Source of the DNA: Leptasterias polaris
Lineage: Eukaryota > Echinodermata > Asteroidea > Forcipulatida > Asteriidae
Direction of reading: 5' to 3'
NCBI GenBank assembly: GCA_037783415.1
Contig: JAZGTN010000170.1
Location: 1,407,501 to 1,471,500 of the forward strand
Length of the DNA stretch: 64,000 nucleotides
The stretch's first letter is position 1; the number at the start of each line of letters is the position of its first letter. Positions 1 to 13,942 of the stretch are shown piece by piece. Both the position numbers and the translations under genes were made by a program. The notes under the pieces are model-generated. The model ran no database searches and was not told where the DNA came from. It worked only from the letters and a program-made list of their open reading frames with translations.

Positions 1-1021
1 TTTCTGTCAGAAACGCTTCTCAGATTGTGTATTCCTATTTAGGGAGTATTCTTCCTGCATGGACATATTTGCTCCGGATTTTCGACGATATCTCAAAAGC
101 GCGATCACATTTGAAAAATAAAACTTTCACAGGTTAGTTTTATTGTATATTTCTACATTCATACATAATTAAAACAATCAAATGGTTCCAAAAACCAAAG
201 TTTTACATTGCCTTTAATGTTCCGAATGTCATGAAATCATGCCTTTTAGAGATACAAATATCCGATGGTCAGTTTTGTATATAGGTACACTTTTGTGTGT
301 AGCCTTTGGAGTTTCTTTGGACTCTCTAAAATTGAAAGTGGAAAGATTTAAGCACGCAGGAACAGGAAGTATTGGTTCGAAGAAATCTACAAATCAGCGA
401 GGCTGATGAGTACAGTCTTAATTTGAATTGATGAGGTGTCAGTGCGAAAGAGCGTTGAACCCAACCACCACGCCATGTGGCGACAAGCGAATGTGTGATC
501 TTGCTGAAACACTCTGTTTAATGTCTTTATATCCCCACCAAACAGCTATGGACATCTCCCTCTTTGTGCAACGCAGTGTTTTATAACTCCTAACATCCGC
601 TTATTTCAGGGACTGTAGAAAATGTTTAACAATAACCAATACTGTGCGGCTATCTAGAGGCTCAAAATGACCGGTCATCTCTGTGCCTTGACACCTCATT
701 TCTGAAATGTGTCACCGTGATGTAGGGCCTACTGATGACCATGACTACATAGGACTAAACAAACACAGAATATGTGATTTACACTTATTACTTGTCGTCG
801 CCTGCTGTTCGTGATAAAAGCAAGTACAAGAGGCAAACATGCAACCTCTGATGATTTAGAACCAGAATATGCAGCGAGGTACACGTTTATTGCACCGAGC
901 CAATAATTGTTGGCAGGTAAGGGAGGGACGTCTTAAATAACTACAGGTTAAGTATTGGATTTTGTAGCGGTGTAATTTATGAACTTGAACTAGAATCCCT
1001 GTTCTTAATTCCAAAAAACAG
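1..1021. other. Non-coding, no feature recognised
   Basis: No open frame with a recognisable protein, no RNA gene and no clear repeat were seen here. The sequence is AT-rich intergenic or intronic DNA. Confidence 0.5.
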
Positions 1022-1244
1022 TGTAAAGACTTCAACGATATGGCGATGTTTCTGGAAGGCAACTCGTTTGAGTTTAGCAAGATGAATATCGAGCAGCGAA
1101 TGTGTGGACGCACAGGCAAGTCCCCGTTCGTGCGGGACCCCACCCCCGAATTTGTAGCTCCTTCCGCGGCAGAAGCACAAGGCCATGGCCGAGATGGTGC
1201 AACCTCATCACTGGTCTTCAAAAACAGAGCCCAGTGCACTTCAG
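1022..1244 (+). CDS. Candidate internal or first coding exon, unassigned
   Basis: The + frame is open through this block and ends at a good splice donor (ttcag/gtaaca). A possible acceptor (aaaacag/tgt) lies 18 bases before the first ATG at 1040, so it could be an internal exon in phase 0 or a first exon starting at 1040. The block is more GC-rich than its surroundings. The peptide begins MAMFLEGNSFEF, and its second half is rich in Pro, Ala, Gly and Ser, as in disordered regions. I do not recognise the family, and no partner exon was found downstream. The minus-strand frame over the same bases is probably a shadow. It could be chance coding potential. Confidence 0.25.
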
Positions 1245-4200
1245 GTAACATAACATTATATCATTTTTCAAACAGTGCTCGGTGAACAAAATGTATATGG
1301 AGTTATGTATTTTTGGTAACACCATGTGTGCATCTACTTGGGTAGATTTTTATACCTCACCATGTAATGCCTCAAATCCCAATGTATGTATAAGTATATG
1401 GTTTTTAATCGAGACAAGTTGTTACACAGTGGTGTCTTTGCATCGGCCTTTAGGTCATGTCTAAATACAGCGATAGCCTCAAAGCCTGATCGGATGCGGC
1501 CTTTAATGTTATGTCACCATAGTATTTTTATGATTTCATCAATACCACCGATGCTCTTTATACAACTGCAATTCCTACGTGGAAGGAACACGGGGGAGTG
1601 TGTGGTAATGCATGAATCGATATGAGCTTTCACAGTGACTGGCGAAATGAGCATTCGTCTCTAACGAAACCATTTTTTGGCCAAACTTAAAACGATTCCG
1701 ACACGTCTACTTCGTGTATTAGTGAACAGCTGGTGTGTTGGTTTGGCGTAAATGCCGCGGTTGAACAAGTCGCAAATCTGGCTTGATCTAACTAACTGCT
1801 GATTACCCTTTTCAAGATGACACTTCAATTTGAAGTCAAATGCATCTCAGTCACAGGGGTTAGATGACCCTGAGAATATGTAATGACGATTGCGATGTAT
1901 TTTCTTGTAGATTAAAACAGTATCGGCAACTTCATTACTGTAGGCTACTGCTTCTGAGCCATAATCCATAACATTCTAACACCCACGGTGGAGCATGAAA
2001 ACCATCACAAAATGCTTGCCACTGTTCCGATTTAGACAAATATGTGTACATACAGAAATTGGCTTTTTCGCCCACTATCTTATTCAGCATGGACGGTTTT
2101 TAAGAACTCTGTACCCTATCACTCAGCCGAAAGACACATCCAAATTACAGCGTACTGTATCAAAGTAAAGATCTAACCAACCCTGTATCCGCGGCAGCAG
2201 TTATAAGGCAAATGGTGTGTAACCCGGGCCCTGGGGGGCGAAGTGACAATAATTATACCCTAGGGAAGCAGTTCCAAAATAATTCTCCTAATGTGTTGAG
2301 TCTTGTTTTAGATCTTTCCCCGTCACGCAGGCAGGATATATGAAGCAAATTGTTTGGAAGTTGTCTTGCCCCATGGGGCAGTCCAAAACGCACAGACCGC
2401 CGTTAGAACAATCTCAGTTAATCCTTGTGGAAGCGTTTACACTGACATCTAAATGATCCAATTCCATGTCTGTTGTCGTGGGGTTGTCATTTTACTGTCC
2501 AATTTGCATTTTCCAATTTGACGCCGCAGCTGCGCTATGCAAGACTGACTCCTGTTATCCAATCATTTAATCAAATATGCGCAGGGAAATCTTCCATTTC
2601 ATGCGGAAAACAGGTAGACGTCAGTTAAAATTTATGTTCATCACAGGTTTTTTTTTCTTTTCCTCTGACTTTTTTGTTTTGCTTTTGTTTTGTTGATTTT
2701 TCTTTTCCTTTGAGAAAATAAAGCCTGTAAGCTCAATTACCTTTACGTTGTGGTTTGCAGAAAAACACATACGCAGATGTCAAACTGAATAATATATATG
2801 TTTAATGTATTATATTTATTTATTTAGGTGTGATTCATTGTTGTTTTTTAAAGTTTGTATTTATTAATTTTTCTTTAAAAATGTATTTATGTATTTATTT
2901 ATCTAGAAAGTCATTTTAATGGATCGAACCATTTATTTGTGCAGTTTTTCTCGATCTCATGGGAGAGGGAGTGGGACCAAGGGTTCTAAGGGGAGGGGGG
3001 TCCTTCGGCCCCCCTCCCCCAGTTACGACACTGGTTTGATTGTTACCAGAGTATCGATGAAGTAGATCAAACAAAGAAGAAAATTAATCATGATTACCCA
3101 GCATATTCCAAATACTTTGGCGTTACAATTTATTTAGACCTAGTTGTCATCGCCCAATTATTTTGTTTTCATTATTTCTGGTGTAATGTTTACCAATGAA
3201 CGCGATATCTGTGAGATAAAAGACACGCTGAAATTGTGTGCCGGTGTGGTTCACTGTTGTATATCTCCTCTGGTTGTGACATGATCAGCAGCATCAGGCT
3301 GTGTTAGTTAATTGCTGGATGTAGTCCCGTCTTATTTCTTCCACCTTTCACCGTTTCCTGCTCTTTTTGCTTGTCAAACTCTGTATAACAGCATCATAAA
3401 CATCATCGTCTCCATCACGATGTTGTGTCCCTCCACTCCTCAGATATTGACCCCCACGTGTCTTTCATTTGCTGTTCTTTTCCATGGACATGTTGTCCAA
3501 AATGTCAAGATGGTCCCTGAGCCATCTCACAATGAACAGTATCATCACAATAGTAAAATAAAACTGAAATGTTTCAAGGGTTATTTCAAATCTTTAATAC
3601 CACGGTTCTTCATCATTCCACTCAAATTCAAAACCAGGCTTAAAGACATTGCTTTGCAAAATGATAACTAGTGTTCTTTACTGTTTTGGATAGTCCGCAC
3701 GGACTGTGGCAAAGTTATCCCTCAAAAGAATACTAACTGGTCACACACTTTGCCAGCAGTAGTTAGCAAAAGAACGGGCGGCCTTAAAAACAAACAATAA
3801 AATGTAGCGGTTAAAACAACATCGCTATCAATTTACCCATAATGTGGATTATTGTATTTTTTACATATCCCCCTCCCCCCCAGAGTTTGAAGTATTTTAA
3901 GTGAAAGGGCAAACTGTGGCGGTGAATCCATTAAATGTATAATGTGATTTTCAAGGCCAGCTGTACACAATTGCGGTCAGTGTTTGTAAACAAACAAACA
4001 AATACAGCATTATTTCAAACTCAGAATTATTGATCCACTCTTCTTCCTCTTCTTCTTCTTCCGTTGTTACAGGTATCAATATCCCCCTAATGTGCCAGTT
4101 TTCCGTGGTTCGACTGGTATCCAGCGGTCTCTTCGAAAACTCGCTCACTTTCATATTCACACGAGAAGCGAAAGAAATCAACGAGTGCTCCGTGTATTAG

Positions 4201-7200
4201 GCAGTCGCAGTCGAAAGGTTAGATACCAATTATTAATAACTTGATATTACACAAGAAAAAAAATGATAGCTCGTCTTTAAAGTAACTGCAAGAAGTTTGT
4301 TTGAAACAAGTTTGCTTGACTGTACTATAAATTTAGATTGTGACAAAACTTGACATATACAGACACATGGGCCTATATGACATTGACGAAACTGTATCTG
4401 CTGACAGTGACAGGTAATATTGATAGAGATATGTGTAAGTTGGCATTATAAACTAACCTTTCTTTCTTACTTTGAAAGTAAAGGTATGACATTCTCCGAA
4501 TCGGATTATTTCTCTGTAAATGAGTAAAGTTATTCTTTCTGATTGAATTATTTTGAAGTTTCGAAAAGCAATCAACCAGTGAAAAACTATTCCTATACAT
4601 TAACTGGTAGCCGAGCGGGCAGATAGGCATACAAAATTCTACGAGCTATTTATTAGGTTAGTCCCACTGAATCAATTGTATATACGCGCGAATTGTCCGC
4701 TCTAAAGATGAAATTACTCCGTGACGTACACGAAATCTTCAAATAATTGCAGCTGTAAGACGTTGAGTTTGTTATTCGCATCCGTCCTCTCATGCGGTCC
4801 CAAGTCCCACATCGGCGCTGGTGATAGTGCGGTTTTCACGGGGGGATATGATCACGATATTCCCCTATTCCCAGTGATGTACATGCTGTTATTTCAGACT
4901 ATACTCTTCCTATTATAAAGCAACTGCTCTCAACAAGAGAAATTTAACTCAATTATAAACTTGTCATTATTGTTATTCGCGCCCTTCTCCTTGGGAGTTG
5001 TTCTATAGTAACCAAAATATTCCCAGGTGGAAATATAGGTTTCATGACACAATCAATACAATAGTTGTCAAACAGGGAAATAAAGAATAGCATGTGTACT
5101 TGAAATAAGTAAAATATAGGTTTTGATTACTTTTACTTGATCTCATATTTTCGGTCAATAGCGAGACAATTGTGATAATCAGGAGAGTGCCTATTTTTAT
5201 CACACGATTGAATGGTCTATATATGTCTTTTTCCCCCCTGTAGTTGCTGGAAATTCCGACGGTATTGTGTGTCGGGTACCAATGAAGACATCAAGAGGAG
5301 TATCTAACTTGAATTCTTTCAAGACAAATCAGAATAAGAATACGGCTGTACATTGCTATTGAACGTTCCGCGGTGGCCAGTTTTATGTGTGAACCTTTGG
5401 ACCATCACTCATCAGTGTTTACACTCTATTTGTACATAATAATATATAATAACCAGTGGTACTCTTACTATATTATGTAAATCTCGGTAAAATTAAAGGC
5501 ATCTTCCTTCGACTATTTTGTCTTGTCTGAAGAAGGGTGTTGACAAATTATATCATTATTATTTTGTTTGTGACGGGAAGATACTTTTTCAACATATTGA
5601 AATATCTTTTTAACGAATATCATTCTTAAACTTGCGATTGATGAACAATTTGTAACATTTAATTGAATGGGCTGCTTTCTCTCCGATGTCCACTTCAGTT
5701 TGCTCCAATAATTTTATTTTTATTTTTTCTCTTCTAAAAATCCACGCAAATAAATAACAGTGTATTTGTTTTATTGTAGCGTTTGGTACAGGAGGTATAT
5801 AGCTATAAAGTTATTTTATAACACCTTTATTATTCGAAATTCAGTCCATTAAACAGACCTGGTAAAAAAAAAAAAATGTTTTCGTCTTTGTTAAATTCTA
5901 TAAATGTTTCATAGCAGTCTTAGAAAAACAGAACCTGGTCTTGTCATTTGTCCGTGCAGATCTTTATGTGTTCCCTTGTGACGGTAAGACATGTTGCGAG
6001 GACATTCAGTCAATATTTGTGATTGCAGATTTGACAAGCTGAGTTTCCGATTACTCAAGTGATTGACTTGCAGCTGTATCCTAAGCACCTAATATCAAGC
6101 TGATAAATTGATTCGAACAAACACATTTTGGAAACGCTTGAGTTTTTTTTTCTCTTCTTTCTTCTTCTTCTTTCTTCAGTTTCTTCCTTCTAAACATAAG
6201 AGTACTTTGACTGAGTCGGGCATGTGTTTCTTGCCCGAAGCTAAACGAAAGATTCATTGTTGGATGTACTGCAGAATTTGAAATCAACCTTTTGAGAATT
6301 CCATGGTTTATTCACGTTAGCTGAAACGAAATAAAACGGGATACACCCTATAAAACAAATTATACATGCATAGTTGACACCTTGATTGTCATGTTTAAAA
6401 AAAGCTAAAATATTGAAGATTACTATAGGCCTATAGGTTTTGGTTAAATGCGTGATATAGTTTCTATCTATAATTCCTTATTATATGAATATTGTTTTAT
6501 GATTTTAAAAGAAGAACAGAAATCGTTCCGTTATCATCTTGCGCACAATGGTATAAGTAAGAAACATAACGACGTAGATTTAATTTGCATTGCGTCCCTA
6601 GCGCACAACATGTCAATAAAGACATCGTGTGAAATGAATAACTTTCTTCGAAAGTGTGCTATTTTTAAACGTCAAAGTATGCCTACAAAATCGTGTAGTT
6701 GGTGATAAGTATAACATTAAATAACATAGCGTGGTTATGGCAGACTATATTAAGCAAATGAATTTTGTAGAAAATATAATTGTTCATATTATTTTCTTTG
6801 TAATTTACTCATAACGTACAATGATGCATTCAAGCGCGTCACCGTTAAACATCAATATGAAAAACGTTCTTGAATTTTCCCGCGCGGGTATAGTTTCCCG
6901 CTTTTTTAGTTGAGTCTGAAGCTATAACGTATTCAGCCATGTCACCACGTGGCACAATCACACAGTATCTGCCTAAATCATTTTAAAATGAATAGTTTTT
7001 AATGCATGGTTTTACGTTACCATTAGGTTATGCGTCTCTCATGTACAGGGCTATCCACCACTTTTAAAATCATCAGTGTGTTTTAATAATCATCCCTATT
7101 AATAATTGTATACTGTTAGTATTTTATTGATGCCAAAAACAAAATGAGCAAAATAAAACAAAAAGAAAACAAAAACAACACCAGTAAGTCGATTATTGTT

Positions 7201-7856
7201 CTGTTAAATGTCATAATCTAAGCGTTAGGTGGCGTTATATATATATATAAATTAATAATTCATGGATGAATGGAAACTTCTTACAATAATCATTTCATAA
7301 ATTTATCCCAGTTGTAATTCGGGAATACACGAGCATGTGTGTTAGGCAATTTTTAACGTGATCATATTGTCGCCACAACCCAACTTGAACCGGTTTGTCG
7401 TTTCATGCATAACACACACATGCACAAATCTTATTTGTAGCAAAATTTCGACCCCAATCAAGTGAGTAGAATGATTACCCATTGTGGTAGCGATATTGAT
7501 GGTCCACGGATATCCTTGGTCGTCTTATCATTCAATCTTATCTCGTCCGATTGTCTCGATATCAAAATAGAATGAATGATGATTATTGCATGAAGGCACC
7601 AGACATGTGCAATCCAAACAATACAAAAGGATGGGTGTATAAATTATTACGAGGCCAGTGAGGAGTAGGAGGAGGTAATGCATCCACTTTGCAGTCCACT
7701 CTGGATTAATCCGTCATCGTATTCATGAAAAACCCATCTTGTTATTCTGTCGTATTCTTAGTGTGCAAAAAAATTGTTTTTCAGAGCTTATATTATTACG
7801 AATGTATGATAACCATATTAATTTCAATAACTAGCATGCCTGATATGGGGCAGAGG
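1245..7856. other. Long gene-free stretch
   Basis: No supported gene was found in about 6.6 kb. Short ORFs (for example 3312-3671, 4373-4630 and 6448-6705) have no recognisable domain and a composition that follows the AT-rich background. Small homopolymer and simple runs occur, such as a pyrimidine run near 6140-6180 and (TA)n near 7238-7250. No repeat family shared with the rest of the window was identified. Confidence 0.5.
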
Positions 7857-7996
7857 TTGTGGCTTTCCATACTTTTCCAACCTGGGTTGGCAAAAACTCG
7901 GGCTGTGACGTAAGAAAGGTCTATAGACCTTTCATTGCAACGTCACAGATCGAGTTTTTCAACCAACCGAGGATGGAAAACTATGGTTAGCCATAA
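7857..7996. repeat. Foldback (MITE-like) element
   Basis: Arms at 7857-7911 and 7940-7996 are reverse complements with few mismatches, sharing the words for gtgacgt, aaaaactcg and ttttcca. The centre holds a perfect 20-bp palindrome, gaaaggtctatagacctttc (7914-7933). No coding capacity. This architecture is typical of small non-autonomous DNA transposons. Confidence 0.75.
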
Positions 7997-10900
7997 CTGC
8001 AAATCATAAACATATAGCCATAGTTTGTAGCAATGTTACACACATATTCAAAAATAGTGTTGAATTTGTTGGAAACAAATTAACCAATCATGGAAGGCAT
8101 TTCCGTTCATGAATCTTTACAGAAAATGTTGAATTTTGTCACAACATTTTTTAACACAACTGAATGTTTTGCTAACATTTGGCCGTCCAGACCAACCAGC
8201 GCACTTTGTTTATCAACAATGGACAGGTCTATTACCCCATGCGCTTGAGCAATATACTGAGTACCATTTCTAATTATCAGACCCGACCAGGTTGCCCTTC
8301 CAACATTGGCTTGGTTTAAGGAAGTTCAATTTCACTTTTAAATTGAAGTAATTTGTAACTAAATTGAGGCTTTGGAGAAACACTCTAAGGTCTGTCACCC
8401 CCCCAAAAAAAGAAAAAAACAACCCAAAACCCCACAAAACACACAAAAACACACCAAAAGATGACTGCGCCATAACAACGATACTTGTTATTCGAATCAG
8501 AAAGCGCGATACGTTTATTACATTCAAATCTTCTTCTTTTTTATGTTGCCATCATGATGAAAAGTTTACCACCTCAATTTTCACATATCAGCTAATGTTA
8601 ACTTCTCAAATGAGACAGCTAACTGAAGCCCAGGTTCAAAAGAGTGTAATATTTTGACAAGTTGACGATAATATTTTCATTCATTAATTCAAACGGCTTT
8701 CCTGGACAATTATGATGGCTTTCCAAATGTTCCTGTTCAGCATGCAGTTGCCTCTGTCTTCACAGGTCAGGTTGGAGTCTTCACATTTGATTAATTTTTT
8801 TTTTTGGCCTTCCTCAGTCTGCTTCTGTTTCCATTTGTTGGTTGCCACAGCACCAAATCTGACATCACTTGATTTGTTCATCTCTTGCAAAGTCAAGCCA
8901 ATTTCAGTCTCCTTTTTCAATTTTTGTAGAAATTTTAGGTATAGATGTGACATACAATTATGGCTTTTGTAGGATTTGTTGATGAACATTGTCTCACTGT
9001 ATCAGCACAATGACTAAGGTCATTGCTTCAAATCGGACTATGGAATGATCGGTGAATAGCTGACGTACCAATAAGTTTTGTATTGTTTACGTATCTGAGC
9101 TGAGAATGATCAAGTATCAAAGACCAATTAATTTATCTGATAAACTGCTGCCACCCCCACGGAGATTTCAAAATCACGGCTTTTGCTTATCTGGCGTTTT
9201 CAAAATAACTGCCGGAGCATCAGTCGGAACCAAAGACGAAAAGGGGTGTCCCCAAAATGCTTACAAATTTTGTAAGTCAATTAAACTAAAGGCATACTGT
9301 TCTTATAAACCAAACCAAGCCAGCCGTTGCTTTAAAAGAGGGAATGTATACTTGTTGATTTGGGCACATGACTGTCAGCCTCCCGGCCTTTTGAGGGCAG
9401 GTGACATTTTCGTTAACATTGAACACTTGCGTGAGCCGTTTTGGTGAAAGCAAGTTGTCTTTGACAAATGATACCCGTCTGTTGGAAAATTTGATGACTT
9501 CTGATACGAATAACTGTTTCTTATGACACAGACGTGTGTTGATTCAAAATAAATTTCAATGGCGCTAGTTCGATTGTGGCAATTTGATCTTTGTTTCTTT
9601 TCCATTATGACTACTGTTGGGGGCAAAATAAAAATGCCATCGTCACGGGGCCATCTTGACCCAGAATAATCATGTTACAGTATCAACCCACATTGGGACA
9701 AATTGTGTTTCCTCAATGAGGAGCATCTTAACTGCTTATATGGTTACAGCTGAAGTGTCTCACGAATCTTCAAGTTCCGTTAGTCAATCATTTTCAATTC
9801 CCCACAGTGGGTACGGCAATAGGAATGGTCTCTTTACAGCCTTGTGCCCCTGTTGCTACACCTGTATCGTACTTGAGTGATGTGTACTATATGCATCAGT
9901 TGTGTTATAAATACACCCTGGTTATTCATCTGCAACAGTTCCAACGGGGGATGGAGGTTTTCCCAATCCCAGGCTGCCACCGGTATAACCGCTTGTATCA
10001 ATACAGACAATGGGAAAACGCCGAACTATCTGCCGTCGAGCCCACACTAAAACACAGAAAAGAAAATACTGCCAAACGCTATTTTGCAGAGAACTTTGTA
10101 CAAGCGGCAGCTGGATCAGCGAGGAGGGTTGAAATGCAATCGATTATTCAAATGAAATGCCGTCAAATGTACATTCAACTTCTAGCAGTCCTGAACCAAT
10201 AAGAACAGTGGATGGATCCGTTGCCACATGGACGGGAATAACCGGGGAATGACTCTTACTCGGTCCAACTGACAATTTCATCTAAATTTTAGGTCAAGGT
10301 GCAAATCGTTTTGATTCTCTTTGCATCAATTTAGGCATTAAGCCGCTATCAACCTGCGTGCGAGTCCCGCGTTGATTAAATTACTGTAAGTGTGCCTTGT
10401 TAAAGTGAGAGATACATGTATATATCCCCCCCCCCCCCCGAAAGTTTAACGCCTGAGTTGAAAAGAACTCGTGAAGCAACTCCACGCGTTCCCATCAATG
10501 TTCCACTACTAAACTGATCGCCTGCAGTCGGAAGCAAATCTACGCCCATCGTTTGCATCATCGCACTGCAGTGTATGCAAGGTCAGTCGCCTTTTGAATG
10601 GTCTTCATGAAAGGACCCCCCCCCCTCTTCTCTTTTGGTTTTAAATATTCATTTGGAATACATCGTAAACGACGGTTGCCAAGCATGGTACAAAAATCAA
10701 TAGAAACATTGTGAATGCTACCGACTGGTGGTTTAACAGATCAGTGTTGTTATCCGTCTTAATAGTAATACACACACGGTACAAAAAGCAAAATCGCAAA
10801 CTAGCTAGGCCAAGCTGTTCTTCGTTAGTATAAGTCAAGTCAAGTCGCAAACTATAGAGAAACAAATAGAGAAATGTCAGTGTCAGCGGACAATCATGGG

Positions 10901-11639
10901 AAATCTAGGCCGAGCACTTGCGCATCAAGTAACTCTCGGGAAACATGGATGACACAGGGAGGTTCGACTCGCATGGGCAAGGGAATTCTCGTATTTACAG
11001 GTAGGGGATACTTTTGGAAGCTTGTAAATAGTTTCTGTGTACAGTTAGCTGCTACCATAACGACCCTTATGGGAGAACTTGAGTTAACACTGGAGTCCAG
11101 AGTTTCAGTCCCCCTAAACCAGACGCTTAAATTATCAAAGCATTAGCTGTTTTATGTAAAAAGTGCTTCCCACCTACAGGGAGGTATACGTTGTTGGCAG
11201 CCTCATCCATAGACCATTTTGATTGATGTCTGGCAATTTACAAAACCATTTATTTGAGACCTCAAGTTGTAGAAGTTTTTGGAATAACTTTTAGACAGTG
11301 AATCCTTTCACGATTATTCCCCACATTGTAGGGCTGAATTTTCAAAACTAATTCATATCATCTATTTGTTTTTGTTTTCAATGGAGGGCCTACACATCTT
11401 ACAACCAAACTGTGAACGATTCCGGCATGTTTTTATCGTGAACACACTAACAAAGGTTTATGATGTGTGAGACTGAGAGCCCTTTTTAACGTTCATATAA
11501 AACTGTTTTCGACTGCGGCAATCGTTTTGACAGTATTTTAATTAAAGGGACATTTCTCAAAATAAATGTCTCGACACTGGCATTAACTGATGAGCTTTCA
11601 GATTGAAACTAATCTTTTCCCATTTATTATTGTTATTAT
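7997..11639. other. Gene-free stretch with unassigned ORFs
   Basis: An A/C-rich low-complexity run lies at 8399-8458 and a C-run near 10425-10438. ORFs at 9106-9447 (113 codons) and 9807-10202 (131 codons) on + and 8684-8989 on - show no known domain. The segment 10874-10999 starts at an ATG and stops at a donor-like cag/gtaggg, but no acceptor or partner exon is visible, so it is not called. Confidence 0.45.
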
Positions 11640-11785
11640 TATTTTATTATTATTCCCAAACCTGTATTTTGTCTGTAACTTATCACAAGGGAAACTGACA
11701 AGGTAATTTAATTTTTTGGTAGAACAACGATAAAAATTACCAGAGCGGGATTTGAACCCGGAACCTCAAAATAATTTTTTATGTA
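11640..11785 (-). repeat. SINE-A fragment (tRNA-derived)
   Basis: Read on the minus strand it carries a B-box-like ggttcaaatcccgctctggtaa and then the tail word 'tttcccttgtgat' shared with fuller copies at 25640-25925 and 43318-43580. The A-box half is missing, so this is a truncated copy. Confidence 0.6.
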
Positions 11786-13199
11786 ACTCATATACATCCC
11801 AAATTAGTAAACGTTCATTTACGCCATCCCTGAATGTCTTAATCGCACAAGGGAGTCCAGCCTTCTGAAGACGTTGGGCATCTAATTCCAGAGGAGCCAG
11901 CATCTCATCGACTCCCTGGGTACGCCACAACTTACCGAAATTTAATCACCAAACTCTTAAGTATTGCACGATAGTAGAAACTCAATCGTGTCTCAGAGAT
12001 AACAAAGTGACTTTGCGTCATCTGTGTTTCTCCACCTTGCTCTGTGGTTCCTCTTAGTGTATTTTGGCATGTTAATCAATAAGATCACAGGGGTAGGAGG
12101 TAGCTTTTCCTTTCTGTCTTGAAGAATTAACAATTGCGACGAGGTGACCTCTCTATGCCTATAAGATAAAGTCGATATTCTCTTGATAACAAATTGAAGT
12201 TTGTGTAATGACTACAGCAGACTGTAAGGAGGACAAGCCAGTACAGCAGTGACCTTAACATAAGCTGTTTACAGTGTTGCCAACCCTTTCGATTAACGGA
12301 CTAGTAAAACAACTGTTTTGTTTAGTTTTGTGTTTGTTTGTGTTGGGTTTTTATGTTCAGTTTATTCAATCCGCGTTTCCATCGGAACCTACATTGGCTC
12401 ACGAGAAAGAATAGTTGATCCAGTTTCAATGTCAGTTACAATTTGCAAAGGATTGAAAACGTACCAGTCTCCAGAAATTGAATAATCTTTACCCGAATCC
12501 GGACCCTAGCAAAGAGAGAACATCATAGCGAAGGAGGGACGACGTTGAGACTCTTAAACTCTTAATGTAACCACAGTCATGGTTTCATTCCTACGACACC
12601 CCGGTAGACTCCAACTAATTACTCAGCCAATACAACTGAGCACGCTTTCCTTTCTCTTTACTTAGAATTATCTGACAAAAGCCCCAAAGTAAACATTTCC
12701 CCCTTCAATTAGCAGCTGTAGTCTTCACATAGAGCGAAATACCGCCCTACTTAAAACACTCCAAGTACAACACGATCACAAAGTTGTTTTGGTTGAAGAG
12801 ACTAACCTTCAATAATTTGATGGGAGTCTGGAAGAGAAGACTACGGATTATTTCTGACTGGCTCACTCTAATTTGTAATTTCTCTTCAACCGTGAAAACA
12901 TTGGATTATTTTTGTGTATTAATATAACCCAGTTTCCATCCCAAACCATGGGTCACAACAGTTCTCTTATGGCTAATGCCCTTTTCAAAAAAATAACGCA
13001 ATGATTGTTCTTGATTGTGATTATATTACTGCGGGATTTGTAATTGACCGCTAAGGTAAAACATTGAGACAGGTTCACAGTTTATTATATAATCACATTC
13101 TAACACAGCGCCCTCAATAAGGTTCAAAAGAACGCACATCATTGGAAACAGTTCTCTGTTCGTCCCTCCCACAGACTTACAGAAACCACATTGTTAGTG
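11786..13199. other. Gene-free stretch
   Basis: No supported gene, RNA or repeat was recognised here. Confidence 0.45.
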
Positions 13200-13402
13200 T
13201 CCTGTGACCAATTTCACAGGGCTTCTTAAGCACAAAAAGTAGCTCAGCACAACAAAATTATGCTTACTAGAATAGGGTTACCAGCCAAACTACCGTTGCC
13301 ACATGTACAATGTGTGACTGTTATCCTGCTCATTTCTGCTTTATAGTAGAGTGTTAAGCAAAATGTTCTGCGTTCGCATCTCTATGAAATTGGGCCCTGG
13401 CC
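13200..13402 (-). repeat. Dispersed 'gggcccaatttcat' family repeat
   Basis: The block ends with tatgaaattgggccctgg and contains 'aagcacaaaaagtagctcagcac' and 'ttaccagc' words. Reversed, it matches the repeats at 22688-22870 and 20490-20670 in ZRANB3 introns. It is an old, diverged, minus-orientation copy. Confidence 0.6.
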
Positions 13403-13679
13403 TCAGCTCTTTGCATGGCAGCGAAAGTTTTGATCAGTTGAAAATTTGGATCTTCGATTCGAGTTGAAATAAGAAGCTAACGTTAAGGTGGTTGGCGTTG
13501 TTGTCAGTGGTGTTGTTTTTTGTATAACGTCTTTGTCTCTCTCTTGTTTTCTAACTTTCATCTTCTGCTTTATAATTTTGTTTTTTTCGGTAACAATTTT
13601 TTTTTCGTGAACCACAGGTCCAGATGGTCGCAAAAATCAAGACGTGAAGGTAACCGAGAATAACAGATACGTTATGGTG

Positions 13680-13942
13680 TTCCATATCTGCCGTCGCCCG
13701 TCGTGCGTCGCCCTTCGGGGGTCTGATTTGTGATATCGTGTGCATGTAACAGACAGAAATATTACAATACAACTTACAAGGCCTGTTGTCATGGTTGTGC
13801 ACAATAATTATGAGTTATGCCTACCGCTGAGTTTTATTTATTTATTTACAGTACTTATTTAATACGACAAGGTTATTATTTTCAAACCCAGTGTTATTTT
13901 TACCCAAAACATAAAATTCAACGCACGACGGCAGATATGGAA
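13680..13942. repeat. Inverted repeat pair, possible MITE
   Basis: The word ttccatatctgccgtcg...tcgtgcgt at 13680-13708 recurs inverted at 13921-13942. The left arm carries a short internal duplication (gtcgcccgtcgtgcgtcgccc). The interior is about 210 bp and non-coding. The arms suggest a small foldback element, but no target duplication was seen. Confidence 0.5.

Noticed and set aside
856..1251. 131-codon minus ORF
   Set aside because: It overlaps the + candidate exon and has no recognisable domain; its GC-rich part explains the absence of stops.
9807..10202. 131-codon + ORF
   Set aside because: No domain, no splice context and no biased codon pattern that I can recognise; length is within chance for 64 kb.
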